Assembly (NCBI GenBank): GCA_028707015.1 | Contig: JAQTVP010000007.1 | Span: 1 to 20,812, forward strand | Source of the DNA: Dehalococcoidales bacterium | Lineage (GTDB): Bacteria; Chloroflexota; Dehalococcoidia; Dehalococcoidales; JAQTVP01 | Length of the DNA: 20,812 nt | Direction of reading: 5' to 3' | Shown here: one piece after another, positions 7,790-15,730 of the stretch | Position numbering within the stretch: position 1 is the stretch's first letter | How the letters are laid out: each line of letters starts with the position of its first letter | Program-made: the position numbers and the translations under genes | Notes under the pieces: generated by a model | What the model was told of the DNA's origin: nothing | Seen by the model: the letters and a program-made list of their open reading frames with translations, nothing else | Database searches by the model: none

Positions 7790-8488
7790 CTAGTCTGAGA
7801 ACGTATTGTGCCTCACAAACCTTAAATATCCCCAGGCTGTTCCACCAATAATTATTGCCAAGACAATAGTGATGCCAGCGCAGAATAGAGCAGCATCAAA
7901 CCAGAAGCCGCCGGGGAAAAGCATTATCAGGTAATCTTTAGCCGGATCAAGTTGCCAGAAATCGTTACTGAAGCTCAGCAAGTGAAATCGTAAGAATAAC
8001 TGGTCAAAATTTATTAATATACCTATTCCGGTCACCAGCATAAGGGCTAAGGTGATAGCAGCGCCATTAACTGATCCCCATGCCAGTTGTTTCCAATGTC
8101 TTCTCTTTTGCCAGAATAAACTAATTCCGGCATAGGTCAGAATATAGATTAGCATTGCCAGAAAAACCTGGTAATCCAGCCAAATTAGTTCCTTGACATC
8201 TTTGAGATGAATCATTTCTCGTTGATTGAATAATTCAAAAGACGTGCCATCTTTAATTACAGTAAGACTGATGTATTCCTCGTTAGAGTTAAAATAGCTA
8301 ATTAAGCCGGTAGCTGCCTTTGCTAATTCTGGCTGGGTTATACCTGTTGTCTGGCTGACATTGTATTTCTCAAAACCATAATTATATAACCAGGAGCTAT
8401 TTACTGCTAACCCGATGCCGGCCGTGAATAGCAGAAAGGGCAGGCAGAGCACAAATATCCACTTAGCAATAATACCGGTAATTTTCAA
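7790..8488 (-). CDS. TIGR01906/DUF1461 integral membrane protein
   Basis: About 232 residues, with a hydrophobic helix near the N-terminus (about 10-29), a roughly 75-residue presumably extracytoplasmic region, and three more helices (about 105-125, 140-160 and 197-219). Family signatures are visible: ELFNQREMIHLKDVK (about 85-99) and FHLLSFSNDFWQLDP (about 168-182) followed by DYLIMLFPGGFW. The family is widespread in Firmicutes and has no established function that I know of. A GTG at 8521 would give 243 residues. I prefer TTG at 8488 because AGGAG (8500-8496) lies 7 nt upstream and the product then begins MKITGIIAKW, like other members. It is convergent with tyrA and divergent from dnaE. 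Confidence 0.85.
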   Translation of the reverse strand: MKITGIIAKWIFVLCLPFLLFTAGIGLAVNSSWLYNYGFEKYNVSQTTGITQPELAKAATGLISYFNSNEEYISLTVIKDGTSFELFNQREMIHLKDVKELIWLDYQVFLAMLIYILTYAGISLFWQKRRHWKQLAWGSVNGAAITLALMLVTGIGILINFDQLFLRFHLLSFSNDFWQLDPAKDYLIMLFPGGFWFDAALFCAGITIVLAIIIGGTAWGYLRFVRHNTFSD

Positions 8489-8535
8489 TTTTTTGCTCCT
8501 ATTGATAACTAGATTGTACACTTTTAATGCTGAAA

Positions 8536-8541
8536 ATTATA
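8536..8541 (-). promoter_or_regulatory. Putative -10 element for the DUF1461 gene
   Basis: A perfect TATAAT on the minus strand about 48 nt upstream of the TTG start. No convincing -35 hexamer is seen at 16-18 nt. It lies about 20 bp from the dnaE -10 on the other strand, so the two divergent promoters would share DNA. Confidence 0.45.
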
Positions 8542-8560
8542 CTCTCGGGAATTAACCTTA

Positions 8561-8569
8561 TGCTATAAT
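8561..8569 (+). promoter_or_regulatory. Extended -10 promoter for dnaE
   Basis: TGCTATAAT is a perfect TATAAT (8564-8569) with the TGn extension. The spaced -35 region (about 8541-8546) does not resemble TTGACA, as is common for extended -10 promoters. Transcription would begin near 8576, leaving a leader of only about 17-20 nt before the ATG at 8593. Confidence 0.6.
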
Positions 8570-8592
8570 AGCCAAAAAGCTGGTTGCGAAAA

Positions 8593-11500
8593 ATGATGTT
8601 TAACCATCTTCACATCCATACTGAATATAGTCTGCTTGATGGTATGTGCCAGATTCCTAAGCTGATATCTCGGGCTAAAGAGCTAGGAATGGAAAGTCTG
8701 GCGATAACTGACCATGGTGTTATGTATGGAGCTATCCAGTTCTATCTGGCAGCAAAAGAATCAGGGATAAAACCTATTATCGGCTGTGAGGTCTATGTAA
8801 CGCCAAACAGTCGTTTTAACCGTGGTGCTGGTGATAAAACTAATTTTCATCTTGTTCTTTTGGCTAAAAATCAGATGGGTTACCGTAATTTAATGCAGTT
8901 GACTACTAAAGCGCATCTTGAAGGATTTTATTATAAACCGCGGGTAGATAAAGAAATTCTTGAAGAATACCATGAGGGGCTAGTTGCTCTATCTGCATGT
9001 ATTGGCGGTGAAATCCCTCATCTTATTTTAAGAGGACATCTCCAGGAAGCCAAGCAATCTGCTTTATGGTACAAGCAGACTTTTAGTGATTTCTATCTGG
9101 AAATACAGAAACATCCTATTCCCGAATTGAAGCAAATAAACCAGGCACTTATATCTATGAGTAGTGAACTGGATATTCCACTAGTGGCAACTAATGATGT
9201 TCATTATATTAATCAAGAAGATGCTTCGGCTCATGATCTCTTGCTTTGTATTGGCACTAACTCTTCTATTCATGATGAGAAGAGGATAAAGATGGCCGGT
9301 GATTATTTTTATCTCAAGTCTCCTGCAGAGATGGCGGAATTATACCGGGATATTCCTCAGGCAATAGAGAATACTGAGCGTATTGCTGAGATGTGTAACC
9401 TTGAACTGGGTTTTGGACGGCTGCACCTTCCTGAAATAGATATACCCGCAGAAAAGAACCCGGATGAGTATCTGGCTGACCTTTGCTATCAGGGATTACC
9501 TAAATATTACCCTAATCCTACTGCGGAGATAAAAGAGCGACTTAACTATGAGTTAGAAGTAATAAAGCAAACCCAATTTGCTAATTACTTCCTTGTCGTT
9601 TGGGATATTATTTCTTTTGTCAGGAAACAGAATATCTTGTTCGGTGTCAGGGGGAGTGCTGCAGCTAGTCTTGTTCTTCATTGCCTGGGTATAACGGAAA
9701 TAGACCCTATTGAAACAAAGCTGGTCTTTGAACGTTTTCTAAATGTAGAACGGCTGGAGATGCCGGATATTGATTTGGATTTTGAAGATGAGCGTCGGGA
9801 TGAGGTTATCTCCTATGTTTCCCAAAAATACGGGCAGGACCATGTGGCTCAGATTATTACCTTTGGTACATTGGGAGCCAGAGCAGCCTTGAGGGATTCA
9901 GGTCGAGCTTTAGGTATGTCTTATGGTGATGTTGATCGCGTGGCACGGCTGATTCCCTTTGCCCCGGGTATTACTCTGGATAGAGCTTTGGATGAAAATA
10001 ACGAGCTGAAAAACATCTATCAAGAGGATAATATAGTCAGAAGTTTGATTAATTCGGCAAAAAGAGTGGAGGGAATATCTCGACATGCCAGCACTCATGC
10101 GGCAGGTGTTGTTATAGCTAAAGAGCCTCTGACCAAATATGTCCCCTTGCAGAAAGCAAGTAAGGATAACGGGGAAGCTATAGCAATGACTCAATTTACC
10201 ATGGAAGATATTGCGCGGATTGGTCTTTTGAAAATGGACTTTCTTGGTTTGACCAATCTCACTATTTTAGGTAAAGCCAAGAAAATTATTTATCAGCACT
10301 GTAGTATTGATATTGACCTGAGCCATATTCCGATGGATGATGCTAAGACTTTTGAATTATTATCTTCTGGTGAAACGGCAGGTATATTTCAACTGGAGAG
10401 TAGTGGTATGCGCCGCTATATTAAGGAACTTAAACCAACTGCCTTTAGTGATATTTCAGCCATGGTGGCATTGTACCGGCCTGGGCCTATGGAATATATT
10501 CCCACTTTTATTAAAGCTAAACATGGAATTGAGCCTATTCATTATCCCCATACTGCTCTGACTAATATTCTTCAGGAGACCTATGGAGTTATTGTTTATC
10601 AGGAACAGGTGTTATTTATTGCTCAGGCTTTTGCTGGATATAGCTTGGGGCAAGCTGATATCTTGCGTAAAGCGATGGGCAAGAAGATTGCTGAAGTTAT
10701 GCGGAAGGAAAAGCGGAACTTTGTTGCTGGTGCTAAGAAGAATGGATTTTCATCTGAATTAGCTAATGAAGTTTTTGCTCTTATCGAACCTTTCGCCGGT
10801 TACGCTTTTAATAAAGCTCATAGTGTTAGCTATGCTCTTATTGCCTATCAAAATGCCTATCTGAAGGCAAATTACCCAGTAGAATATATCACTGCTTTAC
10901 TGAGTACAAATGCCGGACAGTCAGAAAAAGTGGCTAGTGCCATTGCTGAATGTCGGCGTTTGGGAATTAAAGTGCTTCCGCCTGATATAAACCATAGTCA
11001 GGCCGATTTCTCTATAGAAAAAGATGGGGAAGATGGTGTTTCAGCTATTCGCTTCGGTATGAATGCTATTAAGAATGTGGGATTAGGCCCAATAGAGTCT
11101 ATCGTTACTGAGCGTAATAAGGGAGGTGAATTTAAATCTATTGAAGGTCTGTGCCGCCGCTGTGACCTGCATGGGATGAACAAGCGGGTTTTGGAAAGTC
11201 TGGTTAAGGCGGGAGCTTTAGATCATTTTGGTAGCCGGGGAACTCTGCTCAATAATACTAATCGTATTTTATCTCTAGCTCAACGGGAGCAGCGTATTCG
11301 GGAAACAGGACAGTCAACTATGTTTGATTTGTGGGGGGGAGAGGTGCCAGCTCCTGTGTCCAGTCTTAATCTGGAAACTGCGGATATATCAACTGCTGAA
11401 AAGTTAAGCTGGGAGAAGGAAATGTTGGGAGTATATATCTCTGATAATCCCTTTAGTGCTGTTGCGGCGAAGATAACTGTAGGGAATACGACTCTGTGCG

Positions 11501-12108
11501 GACAAATTAATGCTGAAATGGCTGGTCAGAGCGTTGTTGTTGCTGGGATAATAGCCTCGGTTCGTTATCTTTTAACTAGAGGCAAACGTTTCTTTGCCAG
11601 TGCTATTTTAGAAGATATCGATGGCAGAATTGAGGTTATGGTTTGGCCTAAGATATTTTCTGATACCAAGGATTTATGGCAGGAGGGAAATATAGTGCTG
11701 GTCGAGGGTAAAGTGAGATTAAGAGATGAACAGGTGCAGCTGAACTGTGACCATGTGCGCCGGTACCAACCGGGTGAAGGCCAGAATGAGGAAATAGTTA
11801 TATCTCAACCAGCTGAAAAAATGGCAATAACTGTGGAAGCTATGAATAATTCGGCACCAGTTAAAAATTACCGGCTGGTAATAGGCATTAATCAGACTAG
11901 CGATAAGGATAGTGATATTTCATATCTGCATAAAGTTACTGATATTCTGGAAGATTTCCCCGGGCTTGATGAGGTTAGGCTGCGTATTACTAATGGGGAA
12001 AAAATTTATAATCTCAAGCTATCAACTATTGGCTATTGTCCTGAACTCCATCAGCGGCTGGTAGCTTTGACAGGAGAAGATGATCTGAGTGTTGAGTCTA
12101 TTTCTTAA
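8593..12108 (+). CDS. dnaE: DNA polymerase III subunit alpha (DnaE)
   Basis: About 1171 residues, the usual DnaE1 length. Seen in order: an N-terminal PHP domain starting NHLHIHTEYSLLDG; the polymerase palm, with catalytic D392 and D394 in PDIDLDF and the third aspartate D549 in LLKMDFLGL; fingers and tandem helix-hairpin-helix region; and an OB-fold around SVVVAGIIASVRYLLTRGKR. It synthesises DNA at the replication fork with the beta clamp. In Firmicutes it usually works beside PolC, extending RNA primers; PolC is not in this window. TTG at 8584 is also in frame, but ATG at 8593 (or 8596) better fits the family N-terminus. No clear ribosome site precedes any of them. It appears monocistronic, with 118 nt before radC. 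Confidence 0.96.
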   Translation: MMFNHLHIHTEYSLLDGMCQIPKLISRAKELGMESLAITDHGVMYGAIQFYLAAKESGIKPIIGCEVYVTPNSRFNRGAGDKTNFHLVLLAKNQMGYRNLMQLTTKAHLEGFYYKPRVDKEILEEYHEGLVALSACIGGEIPHLILRGHLQEAKQSALWYKQTFSDFYLEIQKHPIPELKQINQALISMSSELDIPLVATNDVHYINQEDASAHDLLLCIGTNSSIHDEKRIKMAGDYFYLKSPAEMAELYRDIPQAIENTERIAEMCNLELGFGRLHLPEIDIPAEKNPDEYLADLCYQGLPKYYPNPTAEIKERLNYELEVIKQTQFANYFLVVWDIISFVRKQNILFGVRGSAAASLVLHCLGITEIDPIETKLVFERFLNVERLEMPDIDLDFEDERRDEVISYVSQKYGQDHVAQIITFGTLGARAALRDSGRALGMSYGDVDRVARLIPFAPGITLDRALDENNELKNIYQEDNIVRSLINSAKRVEGISRHASTHAAGVVIAKEPLTKYVPLQKASKDNGEAIAMTQFTMEDIARIGLLKMDFLGLTNLTILGKAKKIIYQHCSIDIDLSHIPMDDAKTFELLSSGETAGIFQLESSGMRRYIKELKPTAFSDISAMVALYRPGPMEYIPTFIKAKHGIEPIHYPHTALTNILQETYGVIVYQEQVLFIAQAFAGYSLGQADILRKAMGKKIAEVMRKEKRNFVAGAKKNGFSSELANEVFALIEPFAGYAFNKAHSVSYALIAYQNAYLKANYPVEYITALLSTNAGQSEKVASAIAECRRLGIKVLPPDINHSQADFSIEKDGEDGVSAIRFGMNAIKNVGLGPIESIVTERNKGGEFKSIEGLCRRCDLHGMNKRVLESLVKAGALDHFGSRGTLLNNTNRILSLAQREQRIRETGQSTMFDLWGGEVPAPVSSLNLETADISTAEKLSWEKEMLGVYISDNPFSAVAAKITVGNTTLCGQINAEMAGQSVVVAGIIASVRYLLTRGKRFFASAILEDIDGRIEVMVWPKIFSDTKDLWQEGNIVLVEGKVRLRDEQVQLNCDHVRRYQPGEGQNEEIVISQPAEKMAITVEAMNNSAPVKNYRLVIGINQTSDKDSDISYLHKVTDILEDFPGLDEVRLRITNGEKIYNLKLSTIGYCPELHQRLVALTGEDDLSVESIS

Positions 12109-12226
12109 CTCAGTCGCTTTAGTTGTATTCAATTTTCCTAAGTGTTATGTAGATAAAAGGCGGACAAATCAGGCCTGCAAATTCTAAGCAGTTAATATTA
12201 GAATACCAGTGAGGAATATTTGAAAA

Positions 12227-13018
12227 ATGCTGGCTAATAGTAAAATGTCAGGACACAGGAAGAGACTACGAGATAAGTTTATAAAGTCTGGTTTGGCGGG
12301 TTTTCATGATTATGAAATTATTGAGTTACTTCTCACTTTAGGTTCTCCCCGTAAAGACTGTAAACAGCCGGCAAAGGAAGCCATTAAAAGATATAAAACC
12401 CTTAGAGGTGTTCTGGAAGCTCCTGCTGAAGATTTACAGCAGATAGAGGGTATCGGCCCTTATAGTGCCTTTGGTATTAAACTGGTGCAGGAAGTAGCCA
12501 GGGAATTTCTTAAAGAGAAGATTATTGACCAGCCGATTTATACTTCCTCTCAGGAGATATTCGATTATCTTTATCATTCTATGCGGGATCTGAAAAAAGA
12601 GGTATTCAAGGTTATCTATTTAAACAGCCAAAACCAGATCATTGATACTAGTGACCTTGTCGAAGGCACGGTAAATAGTAGTGCTATCTCACCTCGTGAT
12701 GTTATCGAAGGGTCTATCAAGCATAATGCGGTATCTTTGATTTTTGCTCACAATCATCCTTCAGGTAATCCTGCAGCTAGTCGCAGTGATAAGGACCTGA
12801 CCAGGGATTTGATTTATGCTGGGAGCATTATGCTCATAAAGGTACTAGATCACATCATCATTGGTAATGGTAAATACTTTAGCTTTGCTAGTGAAGGATT
12901 AATTGAAAAGTATGAACTGGATTTCCTGAACTTGAAGATGAGAGGAGTTTCAGAGGTTAAGCGCCAGATATATAAAGCTCAATTATCTAATGCTGAGCCA
13001 CCTTGGGCAGAAAGATAA
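12227..13018 (+). CDS. radC: RadC family protein (JAB/MPN domain)
   Basis: The 263-residue product has an N-terminal UPF0758/helix-hairpin-helix part (IEGIGPYSAFGIKL, about 73-86) and a C-terminal JAB1/MPN metalloprotease-like domain. The JAMM-type metal ligands are H175 and H177 in FAHNHPSGNP with D188 in SRSDKDL. It opens with GHRKRLRDKFIKSGLAGFHDYE, typical of Clostridia and Deltaproteobacteria members. The biochemical role of RadC is unsettled; the old assignment to DNA repair was withdrawn for E. coli. It carries about 30 extra residues at the C-terminus compared with the common length near 225. The ATG at 12227 is 12 nt past GAGG (12211-12214). A second ATG at 12245 is possible but has no ribosome site. 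It is probably independent of dnaE. Confidence 0.92.
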   Translation: MLANSKMSGHRKRLRDKFIKSGLAGFHDYEIIELLLTLGSPRKDCKQPAKEAIKRYKTLRGVLEAPAEDLQQIEGIGPYSAFGIKLVQEVAREFLKEKIIDQPIYTSSQEIFDYLYHSMRDLKKEVFKVIYLNSQNQIIDTSDLVEGTVNSSAISPRDVIEGSIKHNAVSLIFAHNHPSGNPAASRSDKDLTRDLIYAGSIMLIKVLDHIIIGNGKYFSFASEGLIEKYELDFLNLKMRGVSEVKRQIYKAQLSNAEPPWAER

Positions 13019-13039
13019 TAAGATTTGTTATAGCTTTCC

Positions 13040-13089
13040 TAATTACTTTTAATTACTTTATTGTAATATACTGAATTGTAATATACTGA
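13040..13089. repeat. Two adjacent perfect tandem duplications (10 bp x2, 15 bp x2)
   Basis: TAATTACTTT occurs at 13040-13049 and again at 13050-13059. It is followed immediately by ATTGTAATATACTGA at 13060-13074 and 13075-13089. The four units fill 50 bp without a gap, ending 20 bp before the chagasin-like gene. Each 15-bp unit carries a TATACT that could act as a -10. The arrangement could hold repeated operator sites or be replication slippage in AT-rich DNA. Confidence 0.85.
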
Positions 13090-13109
13090 GTAAGTAACGG
13101 GAGGGATTT

Positions 13110-13496
13110 ATGAAGAAATATTTCGTGCTTATTGCCATGTTAATGGTGACTAGCTGCTTGCAGGTTGGTTGTGCGGAGGTTAATGCCTATACTGACTCAG
13201 GGCAGATGATAAGCATTAGTGTAAATCAGGAATTTTTTATCGCTCTCGGTTCTAATCGTACTACTTGTTATATGTGGCAGGAAAACTATGATAATGATAT
13301 GATTGGGTTGGAAAGTATTGAATATCTGTTGAGTGATGAAGCTAAGCAAAAATTAGCTGGTGCTGGCGGGGTTGAGTTTTTCCGGTTTAAAGCGTTAAAG
13401 AAAGGCGAAACTGAGATAACCATGGTCTATAAACGATCATGGGAAGAGCCAAGCGCACAGGATTTAACTAAGGTATTTACCATTACTATTGAGTAG
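13110..13496 (+). CDS. Secreted chagasin-like (I42) cysteine protease inhibitor
   Basis: The 128-residue product has a basic-hydrophobic signal peptide and likely lipid attachment. MVTSC fits a lipobox with C16; C21 in QVGC is a poorer fit. The mature part shows the three inhibitor loops of the chagasin family: N49-R-T-T-C-Y-M-W56 (family NPTTGYxW), GAGGVEFFRFKA (84-95) and YKRSWEE (107-113, family RPW). Chagasins block papain-like cysteine proteases by inserting these loops into the active site. The usual glycine of TTGY is cysteine here and the P of RPW is serine, so potency is uncertain. Start support is strong: GGGAGGG at 13099-13105. The last 11 bp overlap the end of ogt on the other strand, so no terminator fits between them. 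Confidence 0.8.
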   Translation: MKKYFVLIAMLMVTSCLQVGCAEVNAYTDSGQMISISVNQEFFIALGSNRTTCYMWQENYDNDMIGLESIEYLLSDEAKQKLAGAGGVEFFRFKALKKGETEITMVYKRSWEEPSAQDLTKVFTITIE

Positions 13497-14001
13497 TGTT
13501 GGTTAAAGTTTCCAGAGAGAGCAGATATTTCTTCATTTCTATCCCGGAGGAAAAACCACCTATATTACCATTACTGGCGATTACCCGGTGGCATGGTATG
13601 ATGATCGGGAGGGGGTTTTTACCTAGCGCTTGTCCTGTTGCCCTTGCGGCTCCGTTCTGTTTAATCTGTTTGGCTACCCAGCCGTAGCTTCTGGTTTCGC
13701 CATATGGAATGAGTCTGGTTGCTAGCCATACTTTGCGCTGAAAAGGCGTTGCCCAGGATAGATCAAGTTTATCAGGAAAAGCTACTTTTTGACCACTATA
13801 GTACATATTAAAGCGTTCCACTAGGTCAGTAAATAGATGAGGCGCTCGAATAGGGGATATTATATTATCACCTAATAACTGATATGCTTCTTCAGCGGTA
13901 TGCTGGGGAAAAGTAACGCTTATCAATCCTTCTGCTGAAGCTAAAATGGCTATCCATCCTCTGGAACTGTTAAAAGTAATATAACTAAGTTTCTGATTCG
14001 T
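13486..14001 (-). CDS. ogt: Methylated-DNA--protein-cysteine methyltransferase; start codon unclear (ACG?)
   Basis: The suicidal repair protein transfers alkyl groups from O6-alkylguanine to its own cysteine. Seen: FQRKVWLATRLIPYGETRSY, an AARATGQALGKNP arginine-finger helix and the active-site PCHRV (C112 counted from the TTG at 13926, C137 from 14001). A TTG at 13926 gives 146 residues but cuts off conserved sequence: the frame continues upstream as LSYITFNSSRGWIAILASAE, a recognisable Ogt N-terminus. The frame closes at TAA 14026-14028, with no ATG, GTG or TTG between. ACG at 14001-13999 lies 8 nt after AAGGA (14014-14010), exactly where an ATG would sit, giving 171 residues. It could be an ACG start, a mutated and poorly expressed gene, a shorter TTG form or a sequencing error. 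It is last gene of the minus-strand unit. Confidence 0.85.
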   Translation of the reverse strand, partial: TNQKLSYITFNSSRGWIAILASAEGLISVTFPQHTAEEAYQLLGDNIISPIRAPHLFTDLVERFNMYYSGQKVAFPDKLDLSWATPFQRKVWLATRLIPYGETRSYGWVAKQIKQNGAARATGQALGKNPLPIIIPCHRVIASNGNIGGFSSGIEMKKYLLSLETLTNTTQ

Positions 14002-14025
14002 AGTACTTATCCTTGAAATATTAAT

Positions 14026-14283
14026 TTATGATTTTGTCATCTGGCGGCGCCGTTGAATATAAGCGGCAATAACTATCAGCACTGCACCAAGAATAATGCT
14101 AGCCAATATTTTGATTAACTGCGGTATGTCCATTGTCAGAAAAAATGTAAAGGTATAAATACAGGTTACGTAAGCAATGACGCGGGTTACAGTGTGAGCT
14201 CTGACCGGTTTCTGTTTTATAGCGCGGTAAAAAAGCCAGCCAAAGAAGACTAAGGAAGCCAGTATTGCTGCTATGGTTAACAT
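14026..14283 (-). CDS. Small membrane protein, unknown function (85 aa)
   Basis: The 85-residue product has three predicted membrane segments (about 3-20, 35-52 and 56-75). They are separated by a basic loop (KQKPVRAHTVTR), and the protein ends in a basic tail (QRRRQMTKS). No family is recognised. The ATG at 14283 has GGGTGG about 7 nt upstream, placed within the last codons of the 58-aa gene, so the two genes should be translated together. The stop codon TAA (14028-14026) closes the same frame in which ogt continues. Confidence 0.7.
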   Translation of the reverse strand: MLTIAAILASLVFFGWLFYRAIKQKPVRAHTVTRVIAYVTCIYTFTFFLTMDIPQLIKILASIILGAVLIVIAAYIQRRRQMTKS

Positions 14284-14287
14284 TTAC

Positions 14288-14464
14288 TTACCACCCTATA
14301 TCCTCAAAAAATTTACTTAAAAACGTAAACATACCAACTGTCAATAGTAAAGAAATCAGCTTGGATACTTCAGACAGGTATTTTACATACTGTGCTGCCA
14401 AGTAGCCGACTCCTGCCAAGCAAAACAGAATACCGAAACCAAATAATACATACTCTAATTTCAT
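14288..14464 (-). CDS. Small membrane protein, unknown function (58 aa)
   Basis: I translated this short gene by hand. It begins MKLEYVLFGFGILFCLAGVG and ends SKFFEDIGW. Two hydrophobic segments are visible (about 5-25 and 35-50), joined by AAQYVKYLSEVSK, so it is probably a two-pass membrane protein. The ATG follows GAGAG by about 6 nt. Its stop is 4 nt before the start of the 85-aa gene, and its start lies 14 nt after the stop of the 159-aa gene. Tight packing between same-strand genes and an intact frame with its own ribosome site support coding. Function is unknown. Confidence 0.65.
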   Translation of the reverse strand: MKLEYVLFGFGILFCLAGVGYLAAQYVKYLSEVSKLISLLLTVGMFTFLSKFFEDIGW

Positions 14465-14478
14465 TTTAACTCTCTGTT

Positions 14479-14958
14479 TTATCTAACTGGTAATAGACCG
14501 TTAATATTAAGTATAATCCTGCGTTCTAGCTGTTCTCTTTTGATGATTATACTATATTGGTAACTTTTGGATAGGGTATTGTCATCTATATTTAGCTTTT
14601 CGGTATTTACCACCCATTCTATTCGTCCCGTACTAAAGGCACCAATCTGGATGTCTTCTGAAACTAAATCAAATAGTTTTTCCTGGCTTTGCCAGAGTGA
14701 TACTTCAATTTCTGCTGAGTAGCTTGAGAACCGGCGGTTAGCTATTTCATAGGAAAAAAATACATTTTCATCTAGATTTGTCCATGTGGAATAAACTCCG
14801 TCTTTTTGCAGCCATAAATCGGGTTCTATTTTTTGTTCCTGTTCTCCGCTGGTTATTAAGATATTTTCGTAAATACCCATATAGCCATCAATAACAAATA
14901 AAGCTATAAGGCCGAGAAAACAAGCAATGGTGAGATATAAGTACAGATATTTCTTCAT
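14479..14958 (-). CDS. Membrane-anchored protein, unknown function (159 aa)
   Basis: An N-terminal hydrophobic helix (about 4-24, after MKK) anchors a polar domain of about 130 residues that would face the outside. The soluble part (LWLQKDGVYSTWTNLDENVF, then alternating hydrophobic and polar stretches) looks beta-rich. No known motif or catalytic signature is seen. No ribosome site is evident before the ATG at 14958, which lies 36 nt after the comFC stop. I do not recognise a named family. Its place between comFC and two tiny membrane proteins suggests a shared envelope role, which is only an inference from order. Confidence 0.65.
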   Translation of the reverse strand: MKKYLYLYLTIACFLGLIALFVIDGYMGIYENILITSGEQEQKIEPDLWLQKDGVYSTWTNLDENVFFSYEIANRRFSSYSAEIEVSLWQSQEKLFDLVSEDIQIGAFSTGRIEWVVNTEKLNIDDNTLSKSYQYSIIIKREQLERRIILNINGLLPVR

Positions 14959-14994
14959 TTATTTATTATTTAATATCATTCTAATTGAATTTTG

Positions 14995-15702
14995 TCAAAT
15001 TTCTCTGGCGAGCACCAATCCCCAAACGGTAGTAACTCCGGCTGCTTTTAAAGCTGCTGCACAGGCATTGAGAGTGGCTCCAGATGTAGATACATCATCG
15101 ATTAATAATATTTGTTTATCTTTTAATCTATTATCTTGGCAGTAGAAAGCATCAGCGACATTACTATACCTTTGATTTGCGGTTGCTGTTTTAGCCTGGG
15201 AAGGAGCATAGCGCTTTCTAATCAGACAGTCACTGATTACAGGCAGGTTTGTTAATTTACCTAATTCTCTGGCTAACAGGTTTGACTGATTATAACCACG
15301 TTCTCTTATCCGTTTTTGGTGCAGTGGTACTGGTACCAATGTATCTCCTGGCAACGGATTGTTGATTAAAAATTCATGTAAAAATCTGGCCATAGGTGTC
15401 GCCAGGGCTCTGAGGTTTCTATATTTTAGTTGGTGGATAGCCTGGCGTAATAACCCTTCAAATTGAAATGGGGAGCGAATGCCATTAATTTCTGCTTGCT
15501 CATTAATACATCTGGTGCAGATTATATTATCAGGTTGAGGTCTTCCGCATTTGGGACAAAGTGGAGGTAATAATTGAACAAATAAACTATAGCAAGAAGG
15601 GCAAATATAACTGCCCTTCTTGCCACAACAAACACACCAAACAGGGAATAAGAGGTCAACTACTATTCCCTTAAGGTCAGCTAACTGAGAAAATATATTC
15701 AA
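14995..15702 (-). CDS. comFC: ComF family protein (phosphoribosyltransferase fold)
   Basis: The 235-residue product has an N-terminal cysteine-rich region with two zinc-binding candidates (C23, C25, C26, C34, C37, and C49, C52, C62, C65). A type I phosphoribosyltransferase-like domain follows. Visible signatures are VPVPLHQKRIRERGYNQS (123-140) and the PRPP-loop motif ILLIDDVSTSGATL (198-211). ComF proteins take part in DNA uptake during natural competence, working with the ComFA helicase, and related proteins affect recombination. comFA is not in this window. The start is TTG at 15702 with only a short AGG ribosome site, and an upstream in-frame TAG excludes a longer form. It follows the zinc-ribbon gene by 28 nt. 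Confidence 0.88.
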   Translation of the reverse strand: MNIFSQLADLKGIVVDLLFPVWCVCCGKKGSYICPSCYSLFVQLLPPLCPKCGRPQPDNIICTRCINEQAEINGIRSPFQFEGLLRQAIHQLKYRNLRALATPMARFLHEFLINNPLPGDTLVPVPLHQKRIRERGYNQSNLLARELGKLTNLPVISDCLIRKRYAPSQAKTATANQRYSNVADAFYCQDNRLKDKQILLIDDVSTSGATLNACAAALKAAGVTTVWGLVLAREI

Positions 15703-15730
15703 TAACCTAATCTAAAATGTACCAATCATT

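Noticed and set aside
10337..10561. 74-codon plus-strand frame inside dnaE
   Set aside because: It is out of frame with strongly conserved polymerase sequence and has no ribosome site.
12165..12176. Palindrome CAGGCCTG upstream of radC
   Set aside because: It is only 8 bp and the flanks are not symmetrical; one such palindrome is expected by chance and no regulator is known for it.
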